64,000 bases of DNA from Gilliamella sp. wkB308 (GTDB lineage Bacteria > Pseudomonadota > Gammaproteobacteria > Enterobacterales > Orbaceae). The stretch is from NCBI RefSeq assembly GCF_001690185.1, contig NZ_LZGN01000040.1, positions 62,001 through 126,000 on the forward strand. The letters are read 5' to 3'. The translations under genes and the position numbers were made by a program. This document shows positions 10,566-20,835 of this stretch, one piece after another. Each line of letters begins with the position of its first letter. Position 1 is the stretch's first letter. Below the pieces are notes generated by a model that worked only from the letters and a program-made list of their open reading frames with translations, searched no databases and was not told where the DNA came from.

Positions 10566-11861
10566 TCATCTATTTAGTGTTTTTTCACGCTCAATAGCTC
10601 GATAACCGATATCATGACGGTAAAAACAGCCATGCCAATGGATTTTATCAACTTGTTGATAAGCACGTTGCTGAGCGTCCATTACTGAATCGCCTAAAGC
10701 GGTGACACAAAGCACACGACCACCGTTAGTTAACACATGCCCTTTTTCAAAACTGGTACCTGCATGGAACACTTTACAATTAGATGTTGATTCGGTAGGT
10801 AAACCCATGATTGTATCTTGGGTATTATATTCACCCGGATAACCACCAGCAGCCATAACGACACCTAATGCAGGTCTTCGATCCCAGTTGGATTTAACCG
10901 TACTTAATTGACCATTTATCGCCGCCAAACATAACTCAATCAAGTCTGATTGCATACGCATCATAATGGGTTGGGTTTCGGGATCGCCAAAGCGACAATT
11001 AAATTCAATCACTTTAGGATTACCCTGTTTATCAATCATCAAGCCTGCATACAAAAAGCCAACATAAACATTGCCTTCTTGAGCCATGCCATTTACAGTT
11101 GGATAGATAATTTGTTCCATAACTTTAGTAAACACGTCATCTGTCACAACAGGTGCTGGAGAGTAAGCGCCCATTCCCCCCGTATTTAAACCCGTATCAC
11201 CGTCACCAACTCGTTTATGATCTTGACTTGTTGCCATTGGCTCGACATGCTTGCCGTCAACCATAACAATAAAACTGGCTTCTTCGCCGGTTAAAAATTC
11301 TTCGATAACCACTCGATGACCAGCATCACCAAATGCATTACCCGCTAGCATGTCACGTACAGCATTTTCAGCTTCTTCAAGAGTCATGGCAACAATAACC
11401 CCTTTACCGGCAGCTAACCCGTCGGCTTTAATCACAATTGGGGCGCCTTTGTCACGTATATAGGCAATGGCAGGATCAATTTCGGTAAAAGTTTGATATT
11501 CAGCAGTGGGGATTTGATGACGCGCTAAAAAATCTTTAGTAAAAGCTTTAGAACCTTCTAGCTGAGCTGCCGATTTAGTTGGTCCAAAAATGTTTAATCC
11601 AGCTTTTTTAAAACTATCAACAACACCTAGTACTAATGGGACTTCAGGCCCCACTATGGTTAAATCAATTTGTTGTTGCTGGGCAAAATTAAGTAATCCA
11701 CTAATATCATTTGCTTTGATATTAATATTTTCTAAATTAGGCTCAAGTGCTGTACCTGCATTACCCGGTGCGACAAAAACTTTTGTAACCAAAGGTGACT
11801 GTGCCGCTTTCCATGCTAAAGCATGCTCACGACCACCATTACCAATAACCAATACTTTCAT
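10566..11861 (-). CDS. purD: Phosphoribosylamine--glycine ligase (GAR synthetase)
   Basis: This 431-residue ATP-grasp enzyme makes glycinamide ribonucleotide from 5-phosphoribosylamine, glycine and ATP, step two of purine synthesis. It begins MKVLVIGNGGREHALAWKAA, has the ATP-grasp core KADGLAAGKGVIVA and the metal-binding VIEFNCRFGDPETQ. An in-frame ATG 6 bases upstream (11867) also exists; 11861 matches the E. coli start. It lies 45 bases downstream of purH, giving the conserved purHD operon. The C-terminus is slightly divergent but intact. Confidence 0.95.
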   Translation of the reverse strand: MKVLVIGNGGREHALAWKAAQSPLVTKVFVAPGNAGTALEPNLENINIKANDISGLLNFAQQQQIDLTIVGPEVPLVLGVVDSFKKAGLNIFGPTKSAAQLEGSKAFTKDFLARHQIPTAEYQTFTEIDPAIAYIRDKGAPIVIKADGLAAGKGVIVAMTLEEAENAVRDMLAGNAFGDAGHRVVIEEFLTGEEASFIVMVDGKHVEPMATSQDHKRVGDGDTGLNTGGMGAYSPAPVVTDDVFTKVMEQIIYPTVNGMAQEGNVYVGFLYAGLMIDKQGNPKVIEFNCRFGDPETQPIMMRMQSDLIELCLAAINGQLSTVKSNWDRRPALGVVMAAGGYPGEYNTQDTIMGLPTESTSNCKVFHAGTSFEKGHVLTNGGRVLCVTALGDSVMDAQQRAYQQVDKIHWHGCFYRHDIGYRAIEREKTLNR

Positions 11862-11906
11862 ACCCATTCCTTTAATTTGTTCTTAACTGACATTTATATT
11901 ATACGA

Positions 11907-13499
11907 TCAATGTCTAAAATGACGCATATTAGTAAAAATCATTGCAATATTATGTTCATTAGCAGCTTGAATAACCTCATCATCACGGATAGAACCACCT
12001 GGCTGAATGACACAAGTTACCCCTACTTTAGCCGCAGCATCAATGCCGTCTCTGAATGGAAAAAATGCATCAGATGCGACCACACAGCCCGCTACTTCTA
12101 AATTTTCATCTTGCGCTTTAATACCGGCTATTTTAGCCGAATAAACACGACTCATTTGTCCTGCTCCAATGCCAATGGTCATGTTATCTTTGGCATAAAC
12201 AATAGCATTGGATTTAACAAACTTTGCCACTTTCCAGCAAAAGAGTGCATCAGATAGTTCTTTTTTAGTTGGTTGTCGTTTGGTCACCACTGTTAATTGA
12301 TTTTCGGTGACCATACCTTTGTCATGTTCTTGAACTAACAGTCCACCATTTACTCGTTTAAAATCTAAACGACTATTCGCTGATTGCGACCATTGACCAC
12401 AAGCTAATACCCGTACATTTTTTTTCGTCTGTATTATGGCAAGCGCATCTTCATTAATTGACGGTGCTATAATCACTTCTACAAATTGGTTTTCTACAAT
12501 TCTGGTTGCCGTTTTTGCATCTAAAGGACGATTAAAAGCAATAATCCCACCAAAAGCAGACGTTGGATCGGTTTTAAACGCATTTAAGTAAGCATTCAAA
12601 AGGGTATCACTTACAGCCACTCCGCAAGGATTAGCGTGTTTGACAATCACACACGCTGGCTCATCAAAGGATTTAACGCATTCAAGTGCGGCATCCGCAT
12701 CCGCAATATTGTTATAAGAAAGTGCCTTACCTTGTAATTGTTTAGCGGTCGCTATCGATGCCTCATTTATATCTTCATCAATATAAAAAGCCGCTTTTTG
12801 ATGTGCATTTTCACCATAACGCATATCCTGTTTTTTAATAAATTGAAGATTCAATGTTCGTGGAAATTGTCCAGACACTTTATCGGTTTCACCATAATAA
12901 GGTGGCACAAACTGCCCAAAATAGTTGGCAATCATACCATCATATTTTGCTGTGTGTTCAAAAGCTTTAATCGCCAAATTGAAACGATATGAGTAGCTCA
13001 GGGAATTGTGTTGCTGATCCATCAATTCAATAATGGCCGCATAATCATTGTAATCAACAACAATAGCGACATCTTGATGATTTTTAGCCGCGGCACGTAC
13101 CATGGTGGGGCCACCAATATCAATATTTTCAACGGCATCTTCTAAACGGCAATCTGATTTAGCGACGGTGTCAGCAAAGGGATACAAGTTAACCACGACC
13201 ATATCAATCGGTGCAATTTGATGTTGATGCATCACATCATCATCTAAACCTCGCCGCCCTAAAATTCCACCATGAATTTTAGGATGAAGTGTTTTGACTC
13301 TACCCTCCATCATCTCAGGAAATCCGGTATAGTCTGAAACCTCAATGACGGGAATATTGTGTTTCATAAGCAATTTAGCGGTACCGCCCGTAGAAAGAAG
13401 TTCAACGTTTCGTTGATGAAGAGCTTGGGCAAATTCGATAATACCGGTTTTGTCAGATACGCTAAGTAAAGCGCGATGAATAGGTCGAAACTGCTGCAT
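11907..13499 (-). CDS. purH: Bifunctional AICAR transformylase / IMP cyclohydrolase
   Basis: This 530-residue protein carries out the last two steps of IMP synthesis. The N-terminal MGS-like cyclohydrolase domain (about 1-200) has [11 protein letters not shown] and [11 protein letters not shown]. The C-terminal AICAR formyltransferase domain has the conserved [13 protein letters not shown] (catalytic Lys-His) and ends in [10 protein letters not shown]...[11 protein letters not shown], the usual purH terminus. It is first in a purH-purD operon. I searched the 387 bases upstream for a PurR operator and found no convincing match. Confidence 0.96.
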   Translation of the reverse strand: MQQFRPIHRALLSVSDKTGIIEFAQALHQRNVELLSTGGTAKLLMKHNIPVIEVSDYTGFPEMMEGRVKTLHPKIHGGILGRRGLDDDVMHQHQIAPIDMVVVNLYPFADTVAKSDCRLEDAVENIDIGGPTMVRAAAKNHQDVAIVVDYNDYAAIIELMDQQHNSLSYSYRFNLAIKAFEHTAKYDGMIANYFGQFVPPYYGETDKVSGQFPRTLNLQFIKKQDMRYGENAHQKAAFYIDEDINEASIATAKQLQGKALSYNNIADADAALECVKSFDEPACVIVKHANPCGVAVSDTLLNAYLNAFKTDPTSAFGGIIAFNRPLDAKTATRIVENQFVEVIIAPSINEDALAIIQTKKNVRVLACGQWSQSANSRLDFKRVNGGLLVQEHDKGMVTENQLTVVTKRQPTKKELSDALFCWKVAKFVKSNAIVYAKDNMTIGIGAGQMSRVYSAKIAGIKAQDENLEVAGCVVASDAFFPFRDGIDAAAKVGVTCVIQPGGSIRDDEVIQAANEHNIAMIFTNMRHFRH

Positions 13500-13886
13500 G
13501 ATGGGGCTCCGAAGTTAATACTTTAAATCCAAATCAATTGAATCGGTATTATATAGAAAAGCATCATCGATGTTTAGTGATTAGTTTATATTCTGATAAA
13601 TTTAATTATATCCTGCAAAGCGAATCTAACATTTTAAGCCTAGCATATGGAGCATTTGAAAATTTCACCTTAAAAAATAGAACAAGCTTTTTTAGTTATA
13701 AAAGTGATCTGATTTTTTGTAAAATAAAAAAAATTGTTTGATTGGTAGTAGCTGATAAATTGATAGGTAGCTGGTTTTGATGTGTGAGTATCGCAATAAA
13801 ATTTATTTGGTTAAAAAATGAGTCATCAATGAAGCGGTATAACCTAAACTAAATTGATAACTCATCAAATAACTAAGCAATGAGGT
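13500..13886. other. Intergenic region between era and purH
   Basis: These 387 bases must hold the purH promoter (minus strand) and the 3' end of the era transcript. It is strongly AT-rich. An imperfect inverted repeat near 13819-13865 (TGAGT/ACTCA with ATCAAT/ATTGAT inside) could terminate era. A 67-codon plus-strand frame at 13538-13741 lacks a ribosome binding site and any recognisable sequence and is not annotated. No PurR box, RNA gene or repeat was recognised. Confidence 0.5.
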
Positions 13887-14792
13887 TTAATCGTCACTAT
13901 AGCCAAGACTGCGTAATGCACGCTCGTCATCAGCCCAACCCGCTTTGACTTTAACCCATAACTCTAGGTGAACTTTGGTATCAAAAAAAGATTGCATATC
14001 TTTACGAGCTTCAATCCCAATTTTTTTGATCTTTTCACCTTTATTGCCAATGACCATTTTCTTTTGACCATCACGTTCGACTAATATCAACCCATTGATT
14101 CGATACATGCCTGTACGTTCATCAACTTTAAATTGTTCGATTTCAACGGTTACCGAATAAGGCAATTCATCGCCTAAAAAACGCATTAATTTTTCACGAA
14201 TGATTTCCGATGCCATGAAACGTTGCGATCGGTCAGTAATGTAATCTTCTGGAAAATGGTGTTCCCCAACCGGTAAATGTTTTTTCACAATATCTTTGAT
14301 GATATCAATACCTTCACCTTTTTCAGCGCTAATTGGTACGACGTCAAGAAAATTGACTTTTTGACTGATTTCTTGAATATGAGGTAACAATTGGGTTTTA
14401 TCGGTAACATTATCAATTTTATTGATCACTAATAAGACCGGCGACTTACAATCTTTCAATTTGTTAGCAACCATTTCGTCATCATCGGTCCAGTGCGTAC
14501 CTTCAACGACAAAAATCACCAACTCTACATCACCAATAGAGCTACTTGCCGCTCGATTCATGAGGCGGTTAATCGCTCTTTTTTCTTCAATATGAAGACC
14601 TGGTGTATCGATATAAATTATTTGGTCATTACCTTGAGTATCAATGCCCACAATACGATGACGTGTTGTTTGAGCTTTACGCGAGGTAATAGAAACTTTT
14701 TGACCTAATAATTGATTTAATAAAGTTGATTTGCCGACGTTTGGTCGACCTACGATGGCAACGAATCCACAATGTTGTGTTGTTTCTGTCAT
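13887..14792 (-). CDS. era: GTPase Era
   Basis: This 301-residue GTPase binds the 3' end of 16S rRNA and checks 30S assembly. G motifs are present: [13 protein letters not shown] (G1), DTPGLH (G3), NKIDNV (G4) and SAEKGEG (G5). The C-terminal KH domain has [13 protein letters not shown]. Its start overlaps the end of rnc by 4 bases, the usual rnc-era coupling. The recO and pdxJ genes that follow era in E. coli are not here. Confidence 0.97.
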   Translation of the reverse strand: MTETTQHCGFVAIVGRPNVGKSTLLNQLLGQKVSITSRKAQTTRHRIVGIDTQGNDQIIYIDTPGLHIEEKRAINRLMNRAASSSIGDVELVIFVVEGTHWTDDDEMVANKLKDCKSPVLLVINKIDNVTDKTQLLPHIQEISQKVNFLDVVPISAEKGEGIDIIKDIVKKHLPVGEHHFPEDYITDRSQRFMASEIIREKLMRFLGDELPYSVTVEIEQFKVDERTGMYRINGLILVERDGQKKMVIGNKGEKIKKIGIEARKDMQSFFDTKVHLELWVKVKAGWADDERALRSLGYSDD

Positions 14793-15469
14793 TTTATACC
14801 TAATTGATTGAGTGCTTGTTGAGCAGCAGCTTGTTCGGCTTTACGGCGACTAAGTCCTCGCCCTAAATATTGATGATCATCATTTTCAAGTTTGCATTGA
14901 ATCAAAAATTCTTGCTCGTGTTTATCACCTGTGACTTCGAGGATCAAATAACAAGGGCGTTCTTGATGTATCCCTTGCAAGTATTCTTGAAGTCTTGTTT
15001 TCGCATCTTTTTGTTTCACACCCGGTTTAATTTCTACTAACCGGCTCTGATACCAAGACAATATTAACCGCCTGACATTTTCAATATTACTATCTAAATA
15101 GATCGCACCAATAATGGCTTCAACTGCATCAGCGATAATTGATTCCCGACGAAAACCACCGCTTTTTAATTCACCTTGTCCTAAGGTCAGATAATTTCCT
15201 AAATTAAATGCTTTGCCTATTTCAGCCAATGTTGTGCCACAAACTAAGCTTGCTCGCATCTGACTTAAATCACCTTCATCTTGCTGTTTAAATCGATGAA
15301 AAAGATCGTCTGCAATGGCAAAGCTTAAAATAGAATCGCCTAGAAACTCTAGGCGTTCGTTATGTCGTTTATTCGCACTTCGATGAGTTAAGGCTAATTC
15401 AAGTAACGAAAGGTTTTGAAACTGATAGCCAATCGACTGTTGCAATGATTTTAAATTTTTAATACTCAT
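14789..15469 (-). CDS. rnc: Ribonuclease III
   Basis: This 226-residue enzyme cuts double-stranded RNA in rRNA precursors and structured messages. It has the catalytic signature [13 protein letters not shown] (about residues 36-48), a second acidic cluster [13 protein letters not shown], and a C-terminal double-stranded-RNA-binding domain ending in [18 protein letters not shown]. It sits 5 bases after lepB and overlaps era. The pnp leader hairpin elsewhere in this window (56867-56909) is a likely substrate. Confidence 0.96.
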   Translation of the reverse strand: MSIKNLKSLQQSIGYQFQNLSLLELALTHRSANKRHNERLEFLGDSILSFAIADDLFHRFKQQDEGDLSQMRASLVCGTTLAEIGKAFNLGNYLTLGQGELKSGGFRRESIIADAVEAIIGAIYLDSNIENVRRLILSWYQSRLVEIKPGVKQKDAKTRLQEYLQGIHQERPCYLILEVTGDKHEQEFLIQCKLENDDHQYLGRGLSRRKAEQAAAQQALNQLGIK

Positions 15470-15474
15470 GGCGA

Positions 15475-16476
15475 CTAGTGTATGCCTCCAATACGGCTAA
15501 AGCGAATCCCCGTAGGCCATTCATCGGGTTGTTTTTCAAAGCTAATCCATATTGCTGTCGCTTTACCAACGAAGTTTGATTCAGGCACAAATCCAAAATA
15601 ACGGCTGTCGCCACTGTTATCACGATTATCACCCATCATAAAGTAATTGCCTTCCGGTACAACCCAAGTCGCAAGCGGTAGTCCATTTTGATGGAAGAAG
15701 TATTCAGGTTTTTCAATTATGTTTTCCGTTGTTAAAATATCGTGTGGTTCATCACCTAGTGTTTCTTGCTGTATGTTTATATTTAATGATTCGACAGAGT
15801 TTGAATCAGCAATACCTTTTTCTTTATACTGTTCTAAAGTATAAAAATTAGGCCCTGATTTGAATTGCTGATAAACTTGTTTCCAATTACTTAATTTTGG
15901 TTCACTGTAATGTAAATCCAGTGGTTGCGTTTTTTGCCCTACACAGTTGGTATCACTACTTTGGCAAGCAGGATAAATAAAGAGTTTTTTGTCTTGAACT
16001 GAGTAAACAATTTTATCACCAGGCAATCCAACTACACGCTTAATTAAATCAATTTTTGAACCATCTGGGTGTTTAAAAACGGCAACATCTCCGCGTTTAG
16101 GGTGCCCTGTCGATATAATGACCGTATTAGTAATGGGATCACGCAATCCATAAGAATATTTCTGAACAGCAATAAAATCACCAATCAAAAGTGTCTGCAT
16201 CATCGAACCAGACGGAATCTGAAACGGTTCATATAGAAACGAGCGGATGAAAAATACAACAAAAAGAACAGGGAAAAATGAGGCTAAATTTTCTACCCAG
16301 CCTTTTGGTTTACCGACTTGAGCAAGCACTTTTCCATCGATTTCACCATTGCATTGTTTACGGACTTCCTCAACTTTACGCTGTCTTGCAGGCTTCCAGC
16401 GGTATTTTTCTAAAAACCAAAAGATACCTGTTATCAATGTTGCTATTGTTAATATGATGGCGAATGTATTAGCCAT
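15475..16476 (-). CDS. lepB: Signal peptidase I
   Basis: This 333-residue membrane protease removes signal peptides from exported proteins. Two N-terminal membrane segments (about 4-22 and 62-82) anchor the catalytic domain in the periplasm. The nucleophile is Ser91 in PSGSMMQTL and the general base Lys146 in [12 protein letters not shown]; box E ([12 protein letters not shown]) is intact. GAGGA lies 7 bases before the ATG. It follows lepA by 20 bases. A family-typical insertion (about 165-245) is divergent from E. coli. Confidence 0.95.
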   Translation of the reverse strand: MANTFAIILTIATLITGIFWFLEKYRWKPARQRKVEEVRKQCNGEIDGKVLAQVGKPKGWVENLASFFPVLFVVFFIRSFLYEPFQIPSGSMMQTLLIGDFIAVQKYSYGLRDPITNTVIISTGHPKRGDVAVFKHPDGSKIDLIKRVVGLPGDKIVYSVQDKKLFIYPACQSSDTNCVGQKTQPLDLHYSEPKLSNWKQVYQQFKSGPNFYTLEQYKEKGIADSNSVESLNINIQQETLGDEPHDILTTENIIEKPEYFFHQNGLPLATWVVPEGNYFMMGDNRDNSGDSRYFGFVPESNFVGKATAIWISFEKQPDEWPTGIRFSRIGGIH

Positions 16477-16496
16477 TTTTTTTCCTCTTTTACTGG

Positions 16497-18293
16497 TTAA
16501 TCTTTACCGACATGTAAAATAGCTAAAAACGCTTCTTGTGGTAATTCAACATTACCCACTTGTTTCATGCGTTTTTTACCCTCTTTTTGTTTTTGTAAAA
16601 GTTTTTTCTTACGACTAACATCACCACCATAACATTTTGCTAATACATTTTTACGTAATTGCTTAACGGTCGAACGCGCAATGATATGATTTCCGATTGC
16701 TGCTTGAATAGCAATATCAAATTGTTGACGTGGAATTAAATCTTTCATTTTTTCAACTAATTCGCGACCACGGTAAGGTGCATTGTCCTTATGAGTGATT
16801 AACGCTAACGCATCGACACGTTCTCCGTTAATAAGTACATCTAACCTAACCATATCGGCAACTTGGAAACGTTTGAAACTATAATCCAATGAAGCATAAC
16901 CACGAGAAGTTGACTTTAATTTATCAAAGAAATCTAAGACCACTTCAGTCATAGGGATTTCATAGGTTAACGCCACCTGATTTCCATGATAAACCATGTG
17001 CGTTTGTACCCCACGCTTTTCAACACAAAGTGTAATAACATTGCCAAGATAAGTCTGCGGTACCAAAATGTTACACTCAGCAATAGGCTCACGCAATTCT
17101 TGAATATTGTTAACAGCAGGTAGTTTAGCAGGGCTATCAACATAGATTATCTCGTTTGAGGTTGTCAGCACTTCATAAACTACCGTTGGCGCTGTCGTAA
17201 TCAAATCTAAGTTGTATTCACGTTCTAATCGCTCTTGAATGATTTCCATGTGTAATAATCCAAGGAAACCACAACGGAAACCAAACCCTAATGCACCTGA
17301 GTTTTCTGGCTCATAAAATAGCGATGCATCATTTAGGCTTAATTTTCCAAGTGCATCACGAAAAGCTTCATAATCATCCGAACTGGTCGGGAATAACCCG
17401 GCATAAACCTGTGGTTTTACTTTTTTGAACCCCGGTAAAGGATTTTCTGCCGGTGTTTTAGCAGAAGTTAATGTATCACCAACAGGAGCCCCTAAAATAT
17501 CTTTAATTGCACAGACAACCCAACCGACTTCACCACATTGTAAACAGGTTTTGTCGACTTGTTTTGGGGTAAATATTCCAAGGCGATCAACATTGTAAGT
17601 CATTCCAGTGCTCATCACTTTGATTTTATCCCCTTTCTTTAGTTCACCATTTTTAATGCGAATTAAAGACACAACACCAAGATAATTATCAAACCATGAG
17701 TCAATTATCAATGCTTGCAAAGGTGCATTTGAATCACCTTCAGGTGGCGGAATATCATTAACCAATTGTTCGAGTACATCAATAACCCCCACACCTGTTT
17801 TTGCAGAACAGCGAACAGCATTAGAGGCATCAATACCGACAATATCTTCGATTTCTTCTGCCACACGTTCCGGCTCAGCTGCTGGCAAATCAATTTTATT
17901 AAGTACTGGGACAACTTCAAGATTCATATCTAAAGCGGTATAACAGTTTGCTAAAGTTTGTGCTTCAACGCCTTGACCTGCATCAACCACTAACAGTGCC
18001 CCTTCACAAGCCGCTAACGATCGTGATACTTCGTAAGAAAAGTCAACATGACCGGGAGTGTCAATAAAATTAAGCTGATATGTCTCACCATTTTTTGCAT
18101 GATAATCGAGAGTAACACTTTGTGCTTTAATTGTTATACCACGTTCACGTTCAAGATCCATTGAATCTAAAACTTGTGCTGCCATTTCACGATCAGACAG
18201 GCCTCCACAAATTTGTATGATGCGGTCTGAAAGTGTAGATTTACCATGGTCAATATGAGCAATAATTGAAAAATTGCGGATATTTTTATTCAT
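16497..18293 (-). CDS. lepA: Elongation factor 4 (back-translocating GTPase LepA)
   Basis: This 598-residue translational GTPase remodels stalled or mistranslocated ribosomes and assists 30S biogenesis. G1 is [14 protein letters not shown]3 [11 protein letters not shown] and G4 NKIDLP. The EF-G-like domains follow, then the LepA-specific C-terminal domain with its basic [16 protein letters not shown] segment. It heads lepA-lepB-rnc-era and is separated from rseB by about 155 bases. Confidence 0.96.
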   Translation of the reverse strand: MNKNIRNFSIIAHIDHGKSTLSDRIIQICGGLSDREMAAQVLDSMDLERERGITIKAQSVTLDYHAKNGETYQLNFIDTPGHVDFSYEVSRSLAACEGALLVVDAGQGVEAQTLANCYTALDMNLEVVPVLNKIDLPAAEPERVAEEIEDIVGIDASNAVRCSAKTGVGVIDVLEQLVNDIPPPEGDSNAPLQALIIDSWFDNYLGVVSLIRIKNGELKKGDKIKVMSTGMTYNVDRLGIFTPKQVDKTCLQCGEVGWVVCAIKDILGAPVGDTLTSAKTPAENPLPGFKKVKPQVYAGLFPTSSDDYEAFRDALGKLSLNDASLFYEPENSGALGFGFRCGFLGLLHMEIIQERLEREYNLDLITTAPTVVYEVLTTSNEIIYVDSPAKLPAVNNIQELREPIAECNILVPQTYLGNVITLCVEKRGVQTHMVYHGNQVALTYEIPMTEVVLDFFDKLKSTSRGYASLDYSFKRFQVADMVRLDVLINGERVDALALITHKDNAPYRGRELVEKMKDLIPRQQFDIAIQAAIGNHIIARSTVKQLRKNVLAKCYGGDVSRKKKLLQKQKEGKKRMKQVGNVELPQEAFLAILHVGKD

Positions 18294-18448
18294 ATCAATA
18301 AATTATATTTTGTATTTTAGTTGTAAACAATTAACTATTTAAATACCGAATAGTGATAAACAGTATCTCATAATAATTATAAAGCTAGAAAGAGTAGCAT
18401 TTTACACATTTATCACTGCTAAGCATAGCGTTATCGAGAAGTTAACCA

Positions 18449-19435
18449 CTATTTCTCAATAATATTTTGTGCAATACGTTCTATAGTTGTTCGCGGTAGA
18501 TTACCAATAATGATAATATTCTTTTTAGCAATATTGGTTGAAAAAATAGTTCGTCCACCTTGTTGGATAAACTGATTAGCCTGATTTGCTTCTTCGGAAG
18601 AAACATTGACCGTAAATGAAAATACGCCATCTGAAAAAAGCTTTGTGGCTATATCTGAATTATAAAAATTGACATTATATGCTGCCACTTCTTTAAATCC
18701 TTTAGGTAGCCATGCTAATCGCCATGAATCAAGTACGTTTTCTTGTTTTTCAATAGATAATAAGATAGGGTAGCTTCGAGTTTCGATGTATTCCTTTACT
18801 GCTTTTTTATCAAAATTTACGTCGAGATCGACCACTTTAACTTGGCTAATAATTTCGCTATGTTGATCTAATAGATCTATACGAATCGGTAGGTTAATTT
18901 CATCATCAACCCAAATAACATAGCTATAACGATCTTTATCTTTTGCGACCATTTTAACCAATTGTACACTACGATTTGCTGTCCGTGTTTTACCTAATAA
19001 AGTAAAATCATATATATTGGTAAGTTCATTAAAATCGTTATATATGATATCAGGGAAAGCCTCAACAATTCGTGAACTGCTTATCGAAAAAGACTCGCTA
19101 TCCGGTTGAAAGTAGCTAATGACGTTTTCATGCAAAATAATTTCTCTCGCAGCACCTTCAAGATAAAGTAACAACGCTTTAACATCTTTTTTATTTTCCG
19201 CACCTAAATGCGTATATTCATAGGTAGTAACGTATTGATTTTTATCTTGTGATAAGAAGTGAATTTGATAATCTTGAGTTTGCACAGCCTTGCTCATTTT
19301 ATTAAGCAAAGCGACAGGATCATTATTTTCATTAGCTTGAATTGATAGGGACATTAACAGAAAAAACAGACTAGCAAATAAATAGCTACTCTGTTTTATC
19401 ATTGTTAGGAAATTTGAATAAAATTTTAATTTCAT
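18449..19435 (-). CDS. rseB: Sigma-E factor regulatory protein RseB
   Basis: This periplasmic protein (328 residues from 19435) binds the anti-sigma factor RseA and protects it from DegS; it also senses displaced lipopolysaccharide and lipoproteins. The MucB/RseB fold is recognisable through GKTRTANRSVQLVKMVAKDKDRYSYVIWVDDEINLPIRIDL and the C-terminal WLPKGF and SDGVFSFTVNVS blocks. A Sec signal peptide ends at SIQA. Two starts are possible: 19435, 6 bases after rseA and so coupled to it, and 19402, which gives a more typical signal peptide. Neither has a good ribosome binding site. No rseC follows. Confidence 0.9.
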   Translation of the reverse strand: MKLKFYSNFLTMIKQSSYLFASLFFLLMSLSIQANENNDPVALLNKMSKAVQTQDYQIHFLSQDKNQYVTTYEYTHLGAENKKDVKALLLYLEGAAREIILHENVISYFQPDSESFSISSSRIVEAFPDIIYNDFNELTNIYDFTLLGKTRTANRSVQLVKMVAKDKDRYSYVIWVDDEINLPIRIDLLDQHSEIISQVKVVDLDVNFDKKAVKEYIETRSYPILLSIEKQENVLDSWRLAWLPKGFKEVAAYNVNFYNSDIATKLFSDGVFSFTVNVSSEEANQANQFIQQGGRTIFSTNIAKKNIIIIGNLPRTTIERIAQNIIEK

Positions 19436-19441
19436 TTCGGA

Positions 19442-20002
19442 TTACTGAGCATTTAACCTTTTTTGCAGTTCATAATCTTGTACAAGTAATCTGATTTTAT
19501 CATATTGTCTTTTTTCTAGAAGTTGCTGATCATTTTGTTGCTGTAGTCCTCCAACAGGCGCAACATTGACACCTACAGGGATGGTATTTAAAGTTGGGAT
19601 ATTACTATCACTATCAGATTGACGTTGTTGATATTGTACACCCGCAATAATCGCTAAAGTAACGCAAGCAGCAAGACCAACTTGACTGACTTTTGCCATG
19701 ACGTCTTTGAGACGAATCCAAATAAGATTTTGTTTATTTGGTAGCGATATTTCATCCTGATTAGGTTGATCGGTTAATTTGTTATAGATATCTTCTTTAG
19801 CAATGGCTTTTGCAACTTGTTTAGAAATATCCAAAGTTAATGCGCTACTATGCAAATCACCACGCATTGCTTCTCTAGCAATATGATAGCGATGCCAACA
19901 TGATTGAAGGCTTTCATCATTTGATATTTCATCAATGAAATAATCACTTGTAAACTCGCCATCCATAAGCAATGAAAGTTGCTCTTTCTGTTCAATTCGC
20001 AT
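19442..20002 (-). CDS. rseA: Anti-sigma-E factor RseA
   Basis: This 186-residue inner-membrane protein holds sigma-E inactive until DegS and RseP cleave it. The N-terminal cytoplasmic domain (KEQLSLLMDGEF...SLQSCWHRYHIAREAMRGD) matches RseA, and a single membrane segment lies at about residues 102-120 (VGLAACVTLAIIAGVQY). The frame is open to 20053, but ATG at 20002 is chosen because AAGG precedes it by 8 bases and the N-terminus then aligns with E. coli. The start lies 43 bases past the rpoE stop. Confidence 0.92.
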   Translation of the reverse strand: MRIEQKEQLSLLMDGEFTSDYFIDEISNDESLQSCWHRYHIAREAMRGDLHSSALTLDISKQVAKAIAKEDIYNKLTDQPNQDEISLPNKQNLIWIRLKDVMAKVSQVGLAACVTLAIIAGVQYQQRQSDSDSNIPTLNTIPVGVNVAPVGGLQQQNDQQLLEKRQYDKIRLLVQDYELQKRLNAQ

Positions 20003-20045
20003 AGTAGATACCTTAAATTTATGACTACTCATTATCATTTTGTAT

Positions 20046-20618
20046 TCAACCAATTAATGGTTTTATTTTTTCATCAATCGCATCTCTTGCTCTAAAAATG
20101 CGTGATCTCACTGTTCCAACCGGCGTATCCATAATTTCTGCAATCTCCTCATAACTTAAACCATCAATTTCACGTAATGTAATTGCTATTCTTAAATCAT
20201 CAGGAAGCGCATCAATTGCTTCAAATACGGCTTTTTTAACTTCATCAGAAAGCGCTAAATTTTCGGGGTTATCAAGATCCCTGAGCGAATCAGCTCCTTC
20301 ATAACTTTCCGCCTCGCTTGCATCAATATCCGATGAAGGTGGTCTTCGACCTTGAGACGTTAAATAATTCTTTGCTGTGTTAACCGCTATGCGGTATAAC
20401 CATGTGTAAAAAACACTTTCCCCTTTAAATAAGCTTAACGAACGATAAGCTTTAATAAAGGTTTCTTGTACAACATCTGGCACTTCAGAAGAAAGTACAT
20501 AACGAGAAACCAAGTGAGACAATTTATTTTGATAACGAACCACAAGTAAATTGAACGCATTTTTATCTCCGTTTAATACACGGTCAACTAAAACTTGGTC
20601 TGTTACTTGCTCCCCCAT
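20046..20618 (-). CDS. rpoE: RNA polymerase sigma-E factor
   Basis: This 190-residue ECF sigma factor drives the envelope-stress response. Region 2 (VVRYQNKLSHLVSRYV...DVVQETFIKAYRSL...FYTWLYRIAVNTAKNYL) and region 4 (ALPDDLRIAITLREIDGLSYEEIAEIMDTPVGTVRSRI) are almost identical to E. coli RpoE, including the RRPPSSD linker. It is first in rpoE-rseA-rseB and has a sigma-E-type promoter upstream, so autoregulation is likely. Confidence 0.97.
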   Translation of the reverse strand: MGEQVTDQVLVDRVLNGDKNAFNLLVVRYQNKLSHLVSRYVLSSEVPDVVQETFIKAYRSLSLFKGESVFYTWLYRIAVNTAKNYLTSQGRRPPSSDIDASEAESYEGADSLRDLDNPENLALSDEVKKAVFEAIDALPDDLRIAITLREIDGLSYEEIAEIMDTPVGTVRSRIFRARDAIDEKIKPLIG

Positions 20619-20679
20619 TAAAGGCCATTCCTCATTATGTTAATAACTGTTGCTCGGCCAAAACGCTGCACTCACACAG

Positions 20680-20708
20680 TTAGATTCTTAAATTAAAAAA
20701 AAGTTCCA
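20680..20708 (-). promoter_or_regulatory. Sigma-E-dependent promoter of rpoE
   Basis: On the minus strand a GGAACTT -35 element (20702-20708) is followed after 17 bases by TCTAA (20680-20684). The E. coli sigma-E consensus is GGAACTT, about 16 bases, TCNAA. The site is about 60 bases upstream of the rpoE start codon, the place of the autoregulated E. coli rpoE promoter. The motif is seen; function is inferred. Confidence 0.75.
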
Positions 20709-20835
20709 TTATTTTAATAGAAATTTTAATTTTGGATCTATTAATAATTAGATTAAAGTTTTTAAAAAACAAAACTTATTGATTTAATTTGCTATTTTTC
20801 ATATCACTATTGTGTATATGACATTTTCAATAATG

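Noticed and set aside
13538-13741. 67-codon plus-strand frame between purH and era
   Set aside because: No ribosome binding site, no family resemblance, AT-rich composition; more likely chance.
13500-13886. PurR operator before purH
   Set aside because: No sequence close to the PurR consensus was found on either strand.
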